Positions 22,979 through 34,600 of a stretch of 64,000 nucleotides of DNA are shown here, piece by piece. Location: contig CM070628.1 of NCBI GenBank assembly GCA_036346255.1, forward strand, positions 4,665,840 through 4,729,839. Reading direction: 5' to 3'. Position numbers and translations under genes: made by a program. This DNA is from Ampelocalamus luodianensis (Eukaryota > Streptophyta > Magnoliopsida > Poales > Poaceae). The first letter of the stretch is position 1. Every line of letters starts with the position of its first letter. The notes beneath the pieces were generated by a model. It saw nothing but the letters and a program-made list of their open reading frames with translations, did not search any database and was not told the origin of the DNA.

Positions 22979-25386
22979 CTACGAGAAGGTGTCCTCCCTA
23001 TCCCCCTCGGCGACCTCACCCTCGTCGATGTTGCTGAATTCCAGGAAGTGCGTCGGCCTGTGGTCCTCGTGGTAGAAGTCCCAGGGCGTGCCGAGCTTCA
23101 TGTTGTCCTTCATCAGCGCGTCATGCTTTACTCCCATGAAATTGAAGTTCCAAGGAACGTTGTCTGGAATCTGGCAGAGGCACAAAGGCAACGTGAGCCT
23201 TCGACGGCGAGTAATTTCGAAGCATAAGATAAAGGTAGAGCATTGGAGATCGACCCATACCATGTAGAATCCAAGGAAGCGGACGCTAAGAAGCATCTGG
23301 ACCTTCTCGTAGTGAGTTGGGAGATATCCATGTGGATTGCTTCCGGTGTCCTTGTTGCTACGGCCCCACTCATAACCACTTGGCGTCAACTTGTATGCTG
23401 TCAACGAGCAAGACCCTGGGGTAAAGCTGCATGTCAAAATGATGCACTTCTCACCATCCCATTGTTTGTTATTCTCTAAAATCTTAGCGTGTGACGTCAA
23501 ATCCTGCAAGAAACAACATAACCAACAGTTCAGAGTACAGCTCTGTATTCTTTTGCAACAGCTAAAAAGAGCCAACTCGAGATCTAACCTGTGGTGATAG
23601 CTGAGGAGCTTCGTTTGGCTGGGTATGCATCCATCCCAGTGGATCCAAGTCATTAAGGAACTCATGCTCAGGAAGATTTGCCGGCAGGGTAACCATCTGG
23701 TGAGTTCCATGCTGTGGAGGAATGGCTATGCATCTGATCTCCTTGACTTGGGGATTATCCTGTGGGCTCAGCCCATACAGGAAGCCTGCGGTCTGTGTCC
23801 GTAGATCTGCTATGCATATGAACTTCTTCAATATATTCTTTGGCATAATATAAGTGTAGCCAGTCTCCTGTAGGCAGAATACATGCAGTCTTGGTCAGTA
23901 ACCATTCAACATTTGTTATTTTGCAATTTTGTGGGTTATCAAGGAAAAGGAATTACTATACTGACCTTTATATCATCTGAGTTGGCATAAATGTGATTGA
24001 CACGAAGATATAAGTTCGTGGCAGAGATGGCTCTGACACGCCAATCAGTCTTCGATGCAAATGCTTGCTGCTCATACGGACTGGTTGTCGTGATGATGAG
24101 CTCATCTCCATGCACATTAGTTGTCCTTGTTGTAACTGCAGTTAACTGAGTTGTCTCTCTAGACTGCAAAATCAGGTAACACCAAGAGTGAGCAAAACTA
24201 ACATGATTATTTCTAGAAGAAAAAAAAAACTAAACACGTGCTATTATAGAGAGCTTTACCTGCTTCTCAATTTCAGCGATCTGTTGCCTCTGCTGTGATG
24301 GTGGAGCTATTTCAGCACCAAGTATTATATCACGAATTTCAGATTGCGTCAATGCAGAAGTATTAACATTGTTTTTCTTTGCATAATCAGAAAGAATGAG
24401 GTCCCTGAGTGCGCATTCGACCTTCAGCCATTGCTCATCATTCAAAGTTGGCCAGATACGATGTGGCTCCGTAACAATTGTCTTGTCAGGCTTGAGCAAC
24501 ATCTTTGCCTTCACATTATTGACATGTAGTGCCCGCAATATAAGTACAATACGAGAGAATGCTGTGTATGATGAGATACTTTTCAACCAATCATCGTATA
24601 TGTTATAAAGAACCATCTGTGGCTCTGTAGCCTTGAGAATAAGGTCACCAAACTTCTCAATCTTCAAGCAAGCCTGGAATGGCAGCTGCAACTCACTACC
24701 CTTAATAACTATGTTAGGGAAGTCAAGCAGATGGACCTCCAAAGGATCCAACATGCCCTTCCTTGTCATGATAATTTGCTTTGGCTGCTCTTCTACAGGA
24801 AGAGATCGAACTAATGCAGCAACCTCCTCAGCTGTTTTCCACTTGGCCAACTGCCTGAGACGCTTTTGTCCCGCCCATACACTTGTGTGGATGACCTGCA
24901 GATTATGATGCATTTTCATTAGAAGTCTTTTAAGTTCCAATATTGCACATTTATGCCAAAATTGCAATAACTAGAGCTAAAAGAAAAAAGAAAAAAAACC
25001 TTCAGAAATAGTTGGCCAGTTCTTGGATTGAAAATGAAAATAGCACCATTGATTGGTTTAGTGGTCAGGTTACCCTCAAATGTTTTGTGAATTGTCACTC
25101 GATAGACATTTGTGTCATCCACAAACCATATGATTTGATTGCTGAATATCTCTCCATAGTTCTGTGAAGACAGATATGGTTCAGTGGGTTCAGATGAATA
25201 CAACTGCAGACCCTTCCTTATCCTTTCCCTCAGGGCATACAAAGCAGGATTTGACTGTCAACAAAAAAAAAAACTAGCAGGTTATTTAAATTGAACATTT
25301 AATACAATAGAGAGAGATCATTATGTGAAGTACAGCTATGTTTGTTACAGTTAATGTGATCATATTACCTTCATGATCTTGTTCAT
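22979..25386 (-). CDS. PRP8: PRP8 C-terminal part (RNase H-like plus Jab1/MPN domains), 606 codons
   Basis: Seven minus-strand segments join in phase 0 with GT..AG borders: 25386-25369, 25254-25000, 24895-24260, 24163-23966, 23867-23589, 23503-23261 and 23170-22979 (stop). They encode 606 residues matching the C-terminal quarter of pre-mRNA-processing factor 8, the U5 snRNP core of the spliceosome. The RNase H-like domain lies at about residues 35-250 (FVDDTNVYRV with D52 and D53 kept). The Jab1/MPN domain, which in known PRP8 controls the Brr2 helicase, is about 370-606 and ends DREDTFS. Plant PRP8 is about 2,350 aa, so most of the protein is absent. The first ATG used here is internal to normal PRP8 (MNKIMK). 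Two substitutions at usually invariant sites: PPQ-H-GTH (H422, normally W) and LLS-V-RFLG (V536, normally D). Expression is unproven. Confidence 0.85.
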
Positions 25387-25911
25387 TGCTTGCTGGAGCA
25401 GGGGCTTTGACCCAGGGCCTCAACCACAAAGCTTTCATAAATCAGCATCTAAAGCAACTAGCAAATCAAAACATTCACCATAACTAGCGCATCTAGCAGA
25501 TCAAAACGTTCACCATAACTAGCGCATCAAAATGACAAAATATCTAACATCCTTACTCCTAAAATCTAGAGTTGGAGACTGAAACCTTTTGCCTAAATTC
25601 CGTAACCACAGACCACAAGCAAAAAAATAGCAACAAGCACATCTGCCGAGAAGATAATAACGCAGCTAAATCCAAACCTATACCCATAGCACAGTTATAA
25701 TCACAAACTCAAAAGTCACAACATTACATCAAAATACATACTCGCACCAGAAGTAGCATCGATCTAGACGCCATCCAAAGCTACAAACAACTATAGAACG
25801 ACCTAAAAGGCTAAAACCCTAAGCATCAGAGCCCGACATGAACACCAAAACTAGCCACAAGCATAAGGCGAGGCCTGAAACATCCTGAGGGGGCGCGGAT
25901 ATGGAGGTTAC
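25387..25911 (-). other. intron-like spacer at the PRP8 deletion junction
   Basis: This joins the retained first exon to the C-terminal exons. A PRP8-like GSKPLLQQA stretch continues upstream of the ATG to about 25424, preceded by an in-frame TGA. Relative to the expected coding sequence it carries small insertions. From about 25440 to 25905 the sequence is AT-rich and intron-like. I find no AG acceptor that joins exon 1 (phase 2) in frame to the C-terminal part. Confidence 0.6.
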
Positions 25912-26180
25912 CTTATGATTTTCCGGACATGCTCGGGGGGCATGTCCTCCTTCTGCGCCTCGACGAACCCGAACTTGCGCTTGTCGCCGTAGCGCTTGGA
26001 GTTGAGCTGGTGCCACTTGCGGGCCTTCTCCACCAGCTGCGCCTCCAGCTCCGCCGGCATCAGCGGCTTGCCGCCCTGCGGCGCGGGTGCCGGCGGCGGG
26101 GGCGGGGCTGCGCCGGTCGTGCCCGGAGGAGGGGGCGCAGCCGTCATCGGCTGCGGCGGAGGCGGCGCGCCGTTCCACAT
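25912..26180 (-). pseudogene. PRP8: PRP8 first coding exon (N-terminal 89 codons), detached
   Basis: ATG at 26180. A proline-rich start (MWNGAPPPPQPMTAAPPPPG) is followed by KARKWHQLNSKRYGDKRKFG and QKEDMPPEHVRKII, the conserved N-terminal signature of plant PRP8. A consensus donor AAG|GTAACC follows at 25912/25911 and leaves phase 2. In intact PRP8 the next exon continues with about 1,650 codons (N-terminal, RT-like, thumb and endonuclease-like domains). None of these is present anywhere in this window. Whether this exon is still transcribed with the C-terminal exons is unknown. Confidence 0.85.
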
Positions 26181-26231
26181 TGGCGGCGATGGGTGGGGCG
26201 CGGCGCGGCGGCCTCCCGCTGCTGGTGCCGA

Positions 26232-26239
26232 TAGGGTTT
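26232..26239 (-). promoter_or_regulatory. telo box upstream of the PRP8 start codon
   Basis: AAACCCTA on the minus strand, about 50 bp before the ATG at 26180. Such boxes are common just upstream of plant genes for ribosome and RNA-processing proteins, so the locus may keep its original core promoter. Confidence 0.5.
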
Positions 26240-26514
26240 AAGTGCCGTTGAGTCGGCTGGGTTCGGGTTCGAGAGGGGTCGGGACTAAAGAAGAAGAGGG
26301 GTCAGGGGGAGAGGAGAGACGAGGAGAGATGGGTTGGGTGATTTTTATAGTGGGGCTCGTCTGCAGACTATGGCGGTGAGGCGGGGAGACTGGTGCCGAC
26401 TTTGGTGGTTTTGCGCCGGGCCTCAAGTGTCTGGACGGCCCTTGTTTCTTGAGTTGGTCACTCGGCCGTGCAGTGGATGATGGGATAAGCCGCCATCGGT
26501 GGTTCACATTAAGA

Positions 26515-26822
26515 GCTTGTTTGGTTTGTTACAAGGTGAACTAAATCAAATTTCAGTAACGTTTATAAAAATTAGTTATTATTTGGTTTGCTATTAATAT
26601 TTGGTAATACCAACAAAAAATTAGTAACGTCAACGAAATTTAGTGTCACACGCTGGCAATTCAAGAGTGAGAAAATCATTCACCAAAAATTTGGTAACAC
26701 CAAAATTTGGCCTGACCACACTCCAAACAACAACGTTCGTTTTACAAAATTTTAGTTTCCTCCAAGTTTTGACTATACCAGATTTTGGCTTGGTTCATTA
26801 GGGTCAACAGCCCCTAAAAAGG
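26515..26822. mobile_element. Tourist-like MITE, probable
   Basis: AT-rich and non-coding. It begins GAGCTTGTTTGGTTTG and ends with the reverse complement of GGGGCTGTTGACCCTAATGA, resembling the GGGGCTGTTTGGTT ends of PIF/Harbinger Tourist elements. Internal repeats of AAATTTGGTAA/TTTGGTAATACC are seen. The terminal match is imperfect. It lies about 300 bp upstream of the PRP8 exon. Confidence 0.4.
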
Positions 26823-27492
26823 TTTCAAAAGAAGAGGAAAAAAGCAATATGTTATTTGTTGAGGATTTGAATTTTGAACTTTAACTAGAAACGTGCTACA
26901 CCAGCTCGACCACACAACAAGCAATTTTGCTTTGAGGTTGGTTGTACATAGGTATCTCGACCTCTTGTTCATAAATTTGTTAAGCCTGCCTACAAGTAAA
27001 ATTATAGAAACTACATATGTAATATCGTCCGGTTAAAAAAAATGAGGGATTAAATTACTTGCTATGAGGGTTAAAATCAAAATTTTATAATATTATACTA
27101 TAGTGTTAGAGTATTTTAGCATACCACTGAAAACTTTTCATTCAGTTTAATTCATACTTGACAATCTAACTACGAACTCAGTGGTGATAACCAGTGACCT
27201 TAAATGGTTCGCTTTTGCTGCATATGGATTTCTTCTATTAACATTTGGCAACATGTGTTATGTAATCACTCTTTTATGGCGTAATCATGCAGTCTTTTTT
27301 TGATTGCCACCAAACCAACATGAAAAATCTCTAGACGTACTTGTCAATTTCTCTTCACGTGTATAAATTTCAGGTTCAATTCGTTCTATGTTAAGAGTAA
27401 TAAAAATGAGAGAAACTGACAAATTATAAATCAAAAGCAAAAGGTAAAAAAAAAAAGACAAATGCTACCATTCACAACAAAGTTATCCTTTT
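26823..27492. other. unassigned AT-rich intergenic stretch
   Basis: No gene, tRNA or clear repeat structure seen. Confidence 0.4.
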
Positions 27493-27860
27493 TGTTGATG
27501 ATCGGTCCAGAGTCCCTTATCGAGCTTACAGGGAAATAAAATATGAGAGCACGATCAAAATAAAGGCATTTATTGCCATGGACATAGTGAGAGTTTTTAC
27601 AATAATACGGTGATAATGAGATTGAGAGATTGTGATTGATTCATAATCTGATTGTGTTACAATATACACAAGCTACCCTCTTTATAACTATTGAAGAGGT
27701 GGTCGTAAATACCGCTAAAGGAGCTTTTTGTCTTCACGCATGTGCCTTCTTAAGTTTTGAACTGCTGCATTTTTAGCCAGCTATCGTAAGTTGCTAAATA
27801 CGCGAATAACAACTCTCGCGTTAGTCATGTGGGAAACTGTCATATCCTCCGACCATCTTG
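27493..27860 (-). repeat. 3' LTR (matched part) of the gypsy element
   Basis: Begins TGTTGATGATCGG and aligns with 35793-36160. Beyond about 27860 the two copies diverge, the left one containing GGTCGTA-type motifs. Confidence 0.7.
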
Positions 27861-30724
27861 ACCCAAACTAACCTACGACCAATTTGGTCGTAATAAAAGG
27901 GGTTGTGTTTCTTTCCAACCGTAGTCGTAGGTACATAATCGTTATAAAGTGGGCAAAAAATATTGACTTGATCAATAATCCTCGTCACCTAGCCCTCAAA
28001 GCTTAAGAAAATAAAAATATATTTACTTAAGGCTTTCTTGCTTTGAAACATGCACCAAGAAGACTTTCTCCTTCATAATCATTTCAAACATTAATGAGAA
28101 TGTGGGAAAGAGGAAAATATAATGTTTTCTTGCTAACCACATCCGAAGATTGCAGTAAGTGGGTGAACGGTTGTGGTAAAAAAGGGATAAAAAAGACTCT
28201 TTTCTTTTTACCTTCACTTTTACCCTATCCTCATCGTAGTCTGTCTACAAGCCTCCCACATTCGAACTCTTCTTCCCCAACTCTTATTTCTAATTTCTTC
28301 GATCTCGATCATGGGGATTTTGAGTGCATCGACATATTCAGATAGCAGGATCCAAGAGCAAGAGAACCAAGCTTGTCTTCTGCCTAAGGCTCTGATCAGA
28401 TGGACTCCTTGCGTCAACGAAATGGCTTCAATTCCTCAAGATCTGGTTTCGCAAAACGTATTGAACTTCAAAACTACTAAAGTATTTTCCAATTTCCTCA
28501 CTTCATCCAGGTAGTGAGCCGTTGTCTCACCGGAATATTGATATTCCTTACTAACCTGGTTTACGACCAATTGTGAATCACCTTTCGCTAAAAAGTTGAT
28601 AGACACCAAGGGATTTAACAGTTTGAAGTCCGCTATAAGATCTTCATACTCTGCCATATTATTTGTAGCACAAAATTGCATGTAGATTACGTGTTGTAAC
28701 TGATCGTTTTGAGGCGTGACCAGTACTATACCAGCCCCCAAGCCCTTAAGTTCTCGAGAGCCATCAAAAAGTGTCTAGTTGTCATCTAGGCTAGACTCCA
28801 CCCATTCCTGTGGTGCAGAATTAGTCCATTCGACGATAAAATTTGCCAAAGTCTAAGACTTAATTGTCGTTCGGGCAACAAAATGGATATCAAATGATCC
28901 AAGTTGTACTGCACGTTTAGCAACACGACCAGTTGTCTCTTGATTGTGAAGGATACTTCTCAAGGCAAAGGACGATGGTGCTATCATCTTATGTGATTTC
29001 AAATAATGTATTGGCTTCCGAGAAGCCATTAATAGAGCGTAAAGTTACTTTTGGACTTGAGGGTAGTGCTCCTTTGGTCCATGTAATACTTCGCTTACAT
29101 AGTAAATAGGTCATTGGACCTTATCTCGTTCTGCGACCAGTACTGCACTGACAACATTAGGTGTAGCAGCTAAATATACCAACAAAGGTTCGCCTGTGTA
29201 GGGTGAGACCAATATGGATGAGCTTGCTAAATAAGTCTTAATGTCTTCAAAAGCTTTGTTTGCTTCATTCGACCAGTGAAATCTTATCATACTTTCGAAT
29301 CACCTTAATGGAAGGCAAGGCATGTTCATCTAATCGAGAATAAACCGACTAAGTGTCATCATTCGACCAGGTAAGCCCTGAACCTCCTTTCACTGTTGAA
29401 GGTGGTCGTAAAGATTCAACAACACATATTTTTTTTCAGGATTAACTTCAATACCTTGAGAACAAATAAGGAATCGAGTAAGTTGCCAAAAGAAATATCA
29501 AAAGGACACTTTTCTGGATTAAACTTGATCCCATTTTTATTCAAAATATTAAAATTTCTGCCAAGTCAGACAGATCATTAGAGTTTTTTGTGATCTTTAC
29601 AATGAGATTGTTTACATATGCTTCCAGATTATACCCTATCTGGTCGATAAAGGTCTTCTACATAAGTCGCCGGTACGTGGCTTCAGCATTTTCAGCCTAA
29701 ACAACATCTTGACAGAGCAGTAGATGCCGAAAGGGGTGATGAAGGAAGTCTTCTCTTCATCATCTATTGTGAAGAATCTAGACCCGACATTATGAGTTAA
29801 TGGAGTACTTTGGTGATTAATGACAAATCTACTTATGAGACTAACACTTCTATTGTTATACCTATTGTTTAATCTCAGTTGGATATAAATGTGAAAATCA
29901 AAGAGGTATGCATTCGACATCATATTCCTATATCTTGTTGCATTACTCGGATCCAAAATATAGGTTGAACTCCACTAAAAGTCTAACTTGAATATGTGCA
30001 TATGTTTTTATTACACACTCGTGTATGCACACATTTAAGGAGAGTTCACTCTATGTTTTGTGGTTTCATTAGTATTGATCCATATTGCTTTTTCCATATA
30101 TATTGGAGATCTTTACTTTGAAACATATCATTGAGTATATAAAACTTGTGTAGTTCATATATACTCATATGTCTTTACATTCAATTATTTGCAAATTAGG
30201 ATGGTTGTCATCAATTACCAAAGAGGGAAAGATTGGAGTATCTTGTCCCACCATTATGAGTTAATGATATGTTGTGATAATTAATGACAATCATATTGTG
30301 GAACTAATATTTTTCATGAGTTGGATGAATATGTTATATTCCATTGTAATGAAGACTTTGGATGACATCATGAGTTGATCGTCATCAAGTCAAGAGCTTG
30401 GAGTAAATGATGCATCATGTGTTGATGAGCATCAAGTCAAAGATCCCGAAGTAAAGAAAATCATCATGTGTTGATGATTATCAAAGTCAAGAAAATGACT
30501 CGGACTTGTAGTGAAGATATGAATCATCAAACTTCAAGAAGGTGTGCAAGGCAATGATATGACTAGCTAGGGCTAAGGATGTGTTCATAGTATTTTACCA
30601 GTCTTGTTGTTTGGTTGGAGACCGAATTGCTAGTATAGGTTGTTGTACTATTAAGAGAGGTCTTAACTAGTAGCTTGGTTTAGTCATGTATTGATAGCTC
30701 GTTGTGCTTGCTCTAGCTCTCGTT

Positions 30725-30965
30725 AGCATGTTGCCAATATTTGCGAATGTGTTTTACAAATAGTTGAGGCTCATGTTTAATCATTGTAGCATGTGACTTT
30801 AGTTTGCGAATGTATTTTGCAAATGGTCTTAGTCCATGTACCATGTTCCTTGTGGTGTTATTCTAGAAGTTGGCAAATGTGTTTTGCAACTTGTTGAGAA
30901 TTTCACCTTTAACCCTTGTTTGCATCGCACATCAATTGGCAAATGTGTTTTGCAAATTGAGTTGA
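30725..30965 (+). repeat. four spaced copies of a GCAAATGTGTTTTGCAAAT-like motif
   Basis: Variants TTGCGAATGTGTTTTACAAAT, TTGCGAATGTATTTTGCAAAT, TTGGCAAATGTGTTTTGCAA and TTGGCAAATGTGTTTTGCAA recur at about 60-100 bp intervals. Each contains GCAAA...TTTGC-type dyad symmetry. Confidence 0.6.
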
Positions 30966-31019
30966 AGCGGAATGTAAAATCCTTGTTTTTCAATCTCTGG
31001 CAGTATGACCGCAGGCTGT

Positions 31020-31385
31020 TGGCGGTATTACCGCAACTAGTCGTAGACCTGGTCGAAGACTTTGTTGAACAGTAGTCGAAGACCTTGTTGAACAGTAGTC
31101 AAAGACATTGTCATGAATAGTGGTCGAAGACTGTGTTGTAAACAGTGGTCAAAGTCACTGGTCGAAGACAGTGGTCGTAGACCTGTTCATGCACAGTGGT
31201 TGTAGACATTCGTGGTCGTAGACCTTCGTGGTCGTAGACCTGTTCGTGCACAGTAGTCATAAACCTGTGTGGTCGTAGACACTGGTCGTAGAACAGGGGT
31301 CGCAGACCTGTTCGTGAACAGTAGTCGTAGACCGCGTGGTCGTGGACTTGATCGTGGTCGTAGACCTGGTCTGCGGTATGATCGG
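31020..31385 (+). repeat. degenerate minisatellite of GGTCGTAGACC units
   Basis: About 15 variants of GTGGTCGTAGACCTGTTCGTGC / AGTGGTCGAAGAC follow one another at 20-40 bp spacing. The core GGTCGTAGACC has dyad symmetry (GGTC..GACC). Early units have GAAGAC, later ones GTAGACC. Confidence 0.75.
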
Positions 31386-31690
31386 AGCTTTGTGGCGGAA
31401 CTATCGCGTCGCGGTAGTACCGGAGTTCCTTGAGCGGTACGACAACAACCTAGAAGTTCTGAATCTTTATGCGGTACGTATTTTCCAGAGAGACGCCTTT
31501 TGCTTTCTTGGAAGTGCGGTAATACCGGTATTGTCTTTGCGGAACTACCGGTGAACGGAACTATCGTATGTTGAACGGCGGTAGTACCGCTCCGCTTTGC
31601 AATGACTAGTTGAGCGCCTTTCTTTTTGTTCGACCGTTGAGTTGGTGCGAGTAGTGCCGCGTTACTGCACAGTACTACCGCTTGTGTCTT
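31386..31690 (+). repeat. interspersed GCGGTAGTACCGC palindromes
   Basis: Repeated near-palindromes of the type GCGGTAGTACCG, GCGGTAATACCGG, GGCGGTAGTACCGC and GTACTACCGC are scattered in unrelated text, as at 410-720. Confidence 0.7.
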
Positions 31691-34600
31691 GATTTTCCCA
31701 GAACTTTTCCCCCAACGGCTAGTTTTTGTGTTTGGGTGCTATATATACCCACCTTGGTCGGTTGTGGGTAAGTTTGCTGGTGCCATATCCTTTTTCTTGA
31801 GCAAAGAGCAAGCACTCTCCTCTCTTTTGTGCATGTGTTGCACTTAATGAGCTTTGAGGGTCAAATTCTAAGTGTATGTGTTACATTAGGTAGTGGATTA
31901 TGTATCCATTGAGCTTAGACACTTGATTCGTTCAAGTGAGCGTATTCGACTTGTTACTCTTGGTGTTTGCTGACATCTAGATGGCATAGAGGCGTCGTGG
32001 TCCGGTGATATTCTTAAGAAGCTTGTGAGAAGGTCCGGCGGTTTGTGAGTGGTTTAGTGCTCGCCATCTTCGGAGTGGAGGAAGAGCAACCCCGAGTGGA
32101 TCGAGGTGTTGGTTCGTTTTGGAATCGGTCCAAGTGGTTGAACTTACATCGGAGGTGTTGGCTTAATTTGTGGAGCAGATCCAATTGGTTTGAGCTTACC
32201 TCAACGTGGATTAGGGGAGACCGGTAAGTCTCCGAACACCACGGTAAAACATCATTGTGTCATTGTGGTTTGATCTCTTGTGCTTTACTTTATTGCAATT
32301 TACATTCATAGAATTAAAGTACTTATTCATCTTTGTATGATTGCTATCATTCCATAGTCTTATATTGTTGATGCACTTAGTAAAGACTAGTTGATTTAGG
32401 TTTTAATTGTGCAAAACTGATTTGTTTATAATTTCGTATTAAAACTTGGTTTTAGCCAAAGAAATTTTAAAACTGCCTATTCACCCTCTCTAGTCGGTCT
32501 CCTCGATCTTACATCTTGCCACACTTATTTGATGATAGCCTGAGTAAGCATCCAAAAAATTTATCAATTCACATCCCGTAGTTGAGTCGACCAATTGGTC
32601 GATGCGGGGTAAAGGGAAATTATCCTTAGGACATGCAGTATTTAAATTAATAAAGTCAACGCACATGTGTCACTTACCATTGGTTTTTTTTTTGACCATG
32701 ACTGGATTCGCGAGCCAATACGGGTAGTCGACTTCGCGAATGAAGCTAGCGTCCAAGAGCTTGTCCAGCTTAGCCGAATGACTTCTTGCCGGTCAGGAGC
32801 GAATCACTGCAACTTCTACTCATCATTTATCAAATTGTATGACTTGCCTATGCTCAATTACCTCCCTTGGGCTTAATTTCTTGTTTTTCTTTCATTCCCG
32901 AACCAATCCACACTGTCTTGAACTAGTCACGTGGGAGTGTGTGGGACTCACTTCACTTCTTCGTTTGGCTAGGGAGTTGCTTTTAAGCCCTCTGCTTTTA
33001 TAGGCTCCTCATCATTGCTTGGCTTTTCTGCATCATTAAGATCTCTCAATGGCAACTAATCAATAATCTCTGAAGATTTATGATTGAAATTGAGTTCAAT
33101 AGAATGATTACCTTGCATGGATATGCTGCTTATTGGACTAGTAATTTTGATATCTGGTAGGCGTGATGAGTAGATGCCATGAATTTAGTTAGTAATGGTC
33201 TACATAAAATGACATTATAAGCTGACTCAAAATCTATAATTTCCAAAGTGATTAACTCTGTTAAAAAATTGTGAGAATCTTTAAATGTTATCGGTGACAC
33301 CATTTGACTAATAGGTGTTATCGAAGTACCAGGAACTATTCCAAAGAAAGGATGTGTATCTAGCTTTATTTTAGAACGAGATATTTGAATCTCATCTAAA
33401 GTATTTATAAAAAGTAAGTCCAAAGAAATGCCACCATCGATCGGTACTCTTCCTACTTTACTATTACTCATTGTAGGAGAAACGACAAGTGGATGTTTAC
33501 GAGGTGTGGACATACCTTTTGTACAGTCATTCTTGTTGAAAGCCAAGACCATGTTCGACCACTTTGGATAGCTTGCCTTCATTGGTTGGGTGTCGACGTT
33601 GCTAACCTCCTCCATGCAGATTTGAATTGTATTTTTTAGGGATAGGCAGTAGACCCTCCGAAGGTGACATTGACATGGTTGTCAGGCTTCTGGTATGCCA
33701 TTTCTTCATCTCCATCGGCATCTTTGGTGTTGTTGAGACCATCACTTTTGTGCAGTGCAGACATTTGCCCCTTACCCGAGTAAAAGCCATCCATGTGTTT
33801 CTGTCAGGTACGGCAGTTACGCAAATCTTGCCCAGGCACGTTATGCAGCGGGCACCAATGGACATTCCCGTTGGTCACACCAGAGCCCCTGGATCTAGAT
33901 TGGTCATTTGAAGGACGAGCCTGCTTCCTCCATGGAAACTTACCCTTGTTGTAGGTCGGGCGCTCTTCTACGACGACGACCTCCCTTTCATTTTATTCTT
34001 CCTTTTGGCTTTGCCTTTGTGATCCTCAAATCTGACTGGCTTCTTTAATTCCTTCTTGTCAGAGCCTTCCAGACCTAATTGTGGCTGTGTATGGCACTTG
34101 TCGACCATACAGTTCCACTTCACTGCTTCATGAGCATCGGAGTAGCGACTAGCAATGTCAAATAATTCTGACATGGTTCTTGGCAGGTGGATGTTTAAGT
34201 CTTCTGTGAACCTCTTTTATCATACTACTTGTTTAAATGCTCAAATAAAAGAGTTGCCATCAATGTTAGGAATGGTATTGCGTACTTCTACAAAGTTTTT
34301 AATAAATTGTCGTAATTTTTCTCTAGAAGTTTGACGGAGACAATGCAGGTCATCATCATTTTCAAGCTTAGTATAACAACTTTTAAAGTTGTTTAAAATA
34401 ACATATTATAAAAATTTCCAACTATAGATAGAACTTTCCGGTTGGTTGAATGAATATGTCCGAGTAGATCCTTTTAATACAGTAGGTAAGTAATCGGCCG
34501 CCGTCCGCAACCTAGACGACAGTAGTGTAGATTTGGAGAAACTCTGATGGATTATGTGTCCCACCAAAGCTTTCCAGATGTCCAGGTTTGAACTTTTCAG

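Larger units (their letters stand above)
29768..32513. mobile_element. 2.7 kb repeat-rich insertion in the gypsy RT
   Basis: It lies between the YHQI and DEEKT motifs of the gypsy RT, which are normally a few residues apart. CATCT occurs at 29761-29765 and 32512-32516. The ends resemble inverted repeats (TGTGAAGAATCTAGACCCGAC at left; TGTAAGATCGAGGAGACCGAC as reverse complement of the right end, matching with short gaps). It has no long coding region and is dominated by short repeated motifs. The right-hand text (...CTATTCACCCTCTCTAGTCGG) is a sequence type I associate with grass repeats, but I cannot assign the class. Confidence 0.55.

Noticed and set aside
25929..26241. Plus-strand frames over the PRP8 first exon
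   Set aside because: Antisense of the proline-rich N-terminal exon.
31020..31690. Repeat array resembling a CRISPR array
   Set aside because: Plant nuclear DNA, irregular spacing, degenerate units, no cas genes; a transposon minisatellite.
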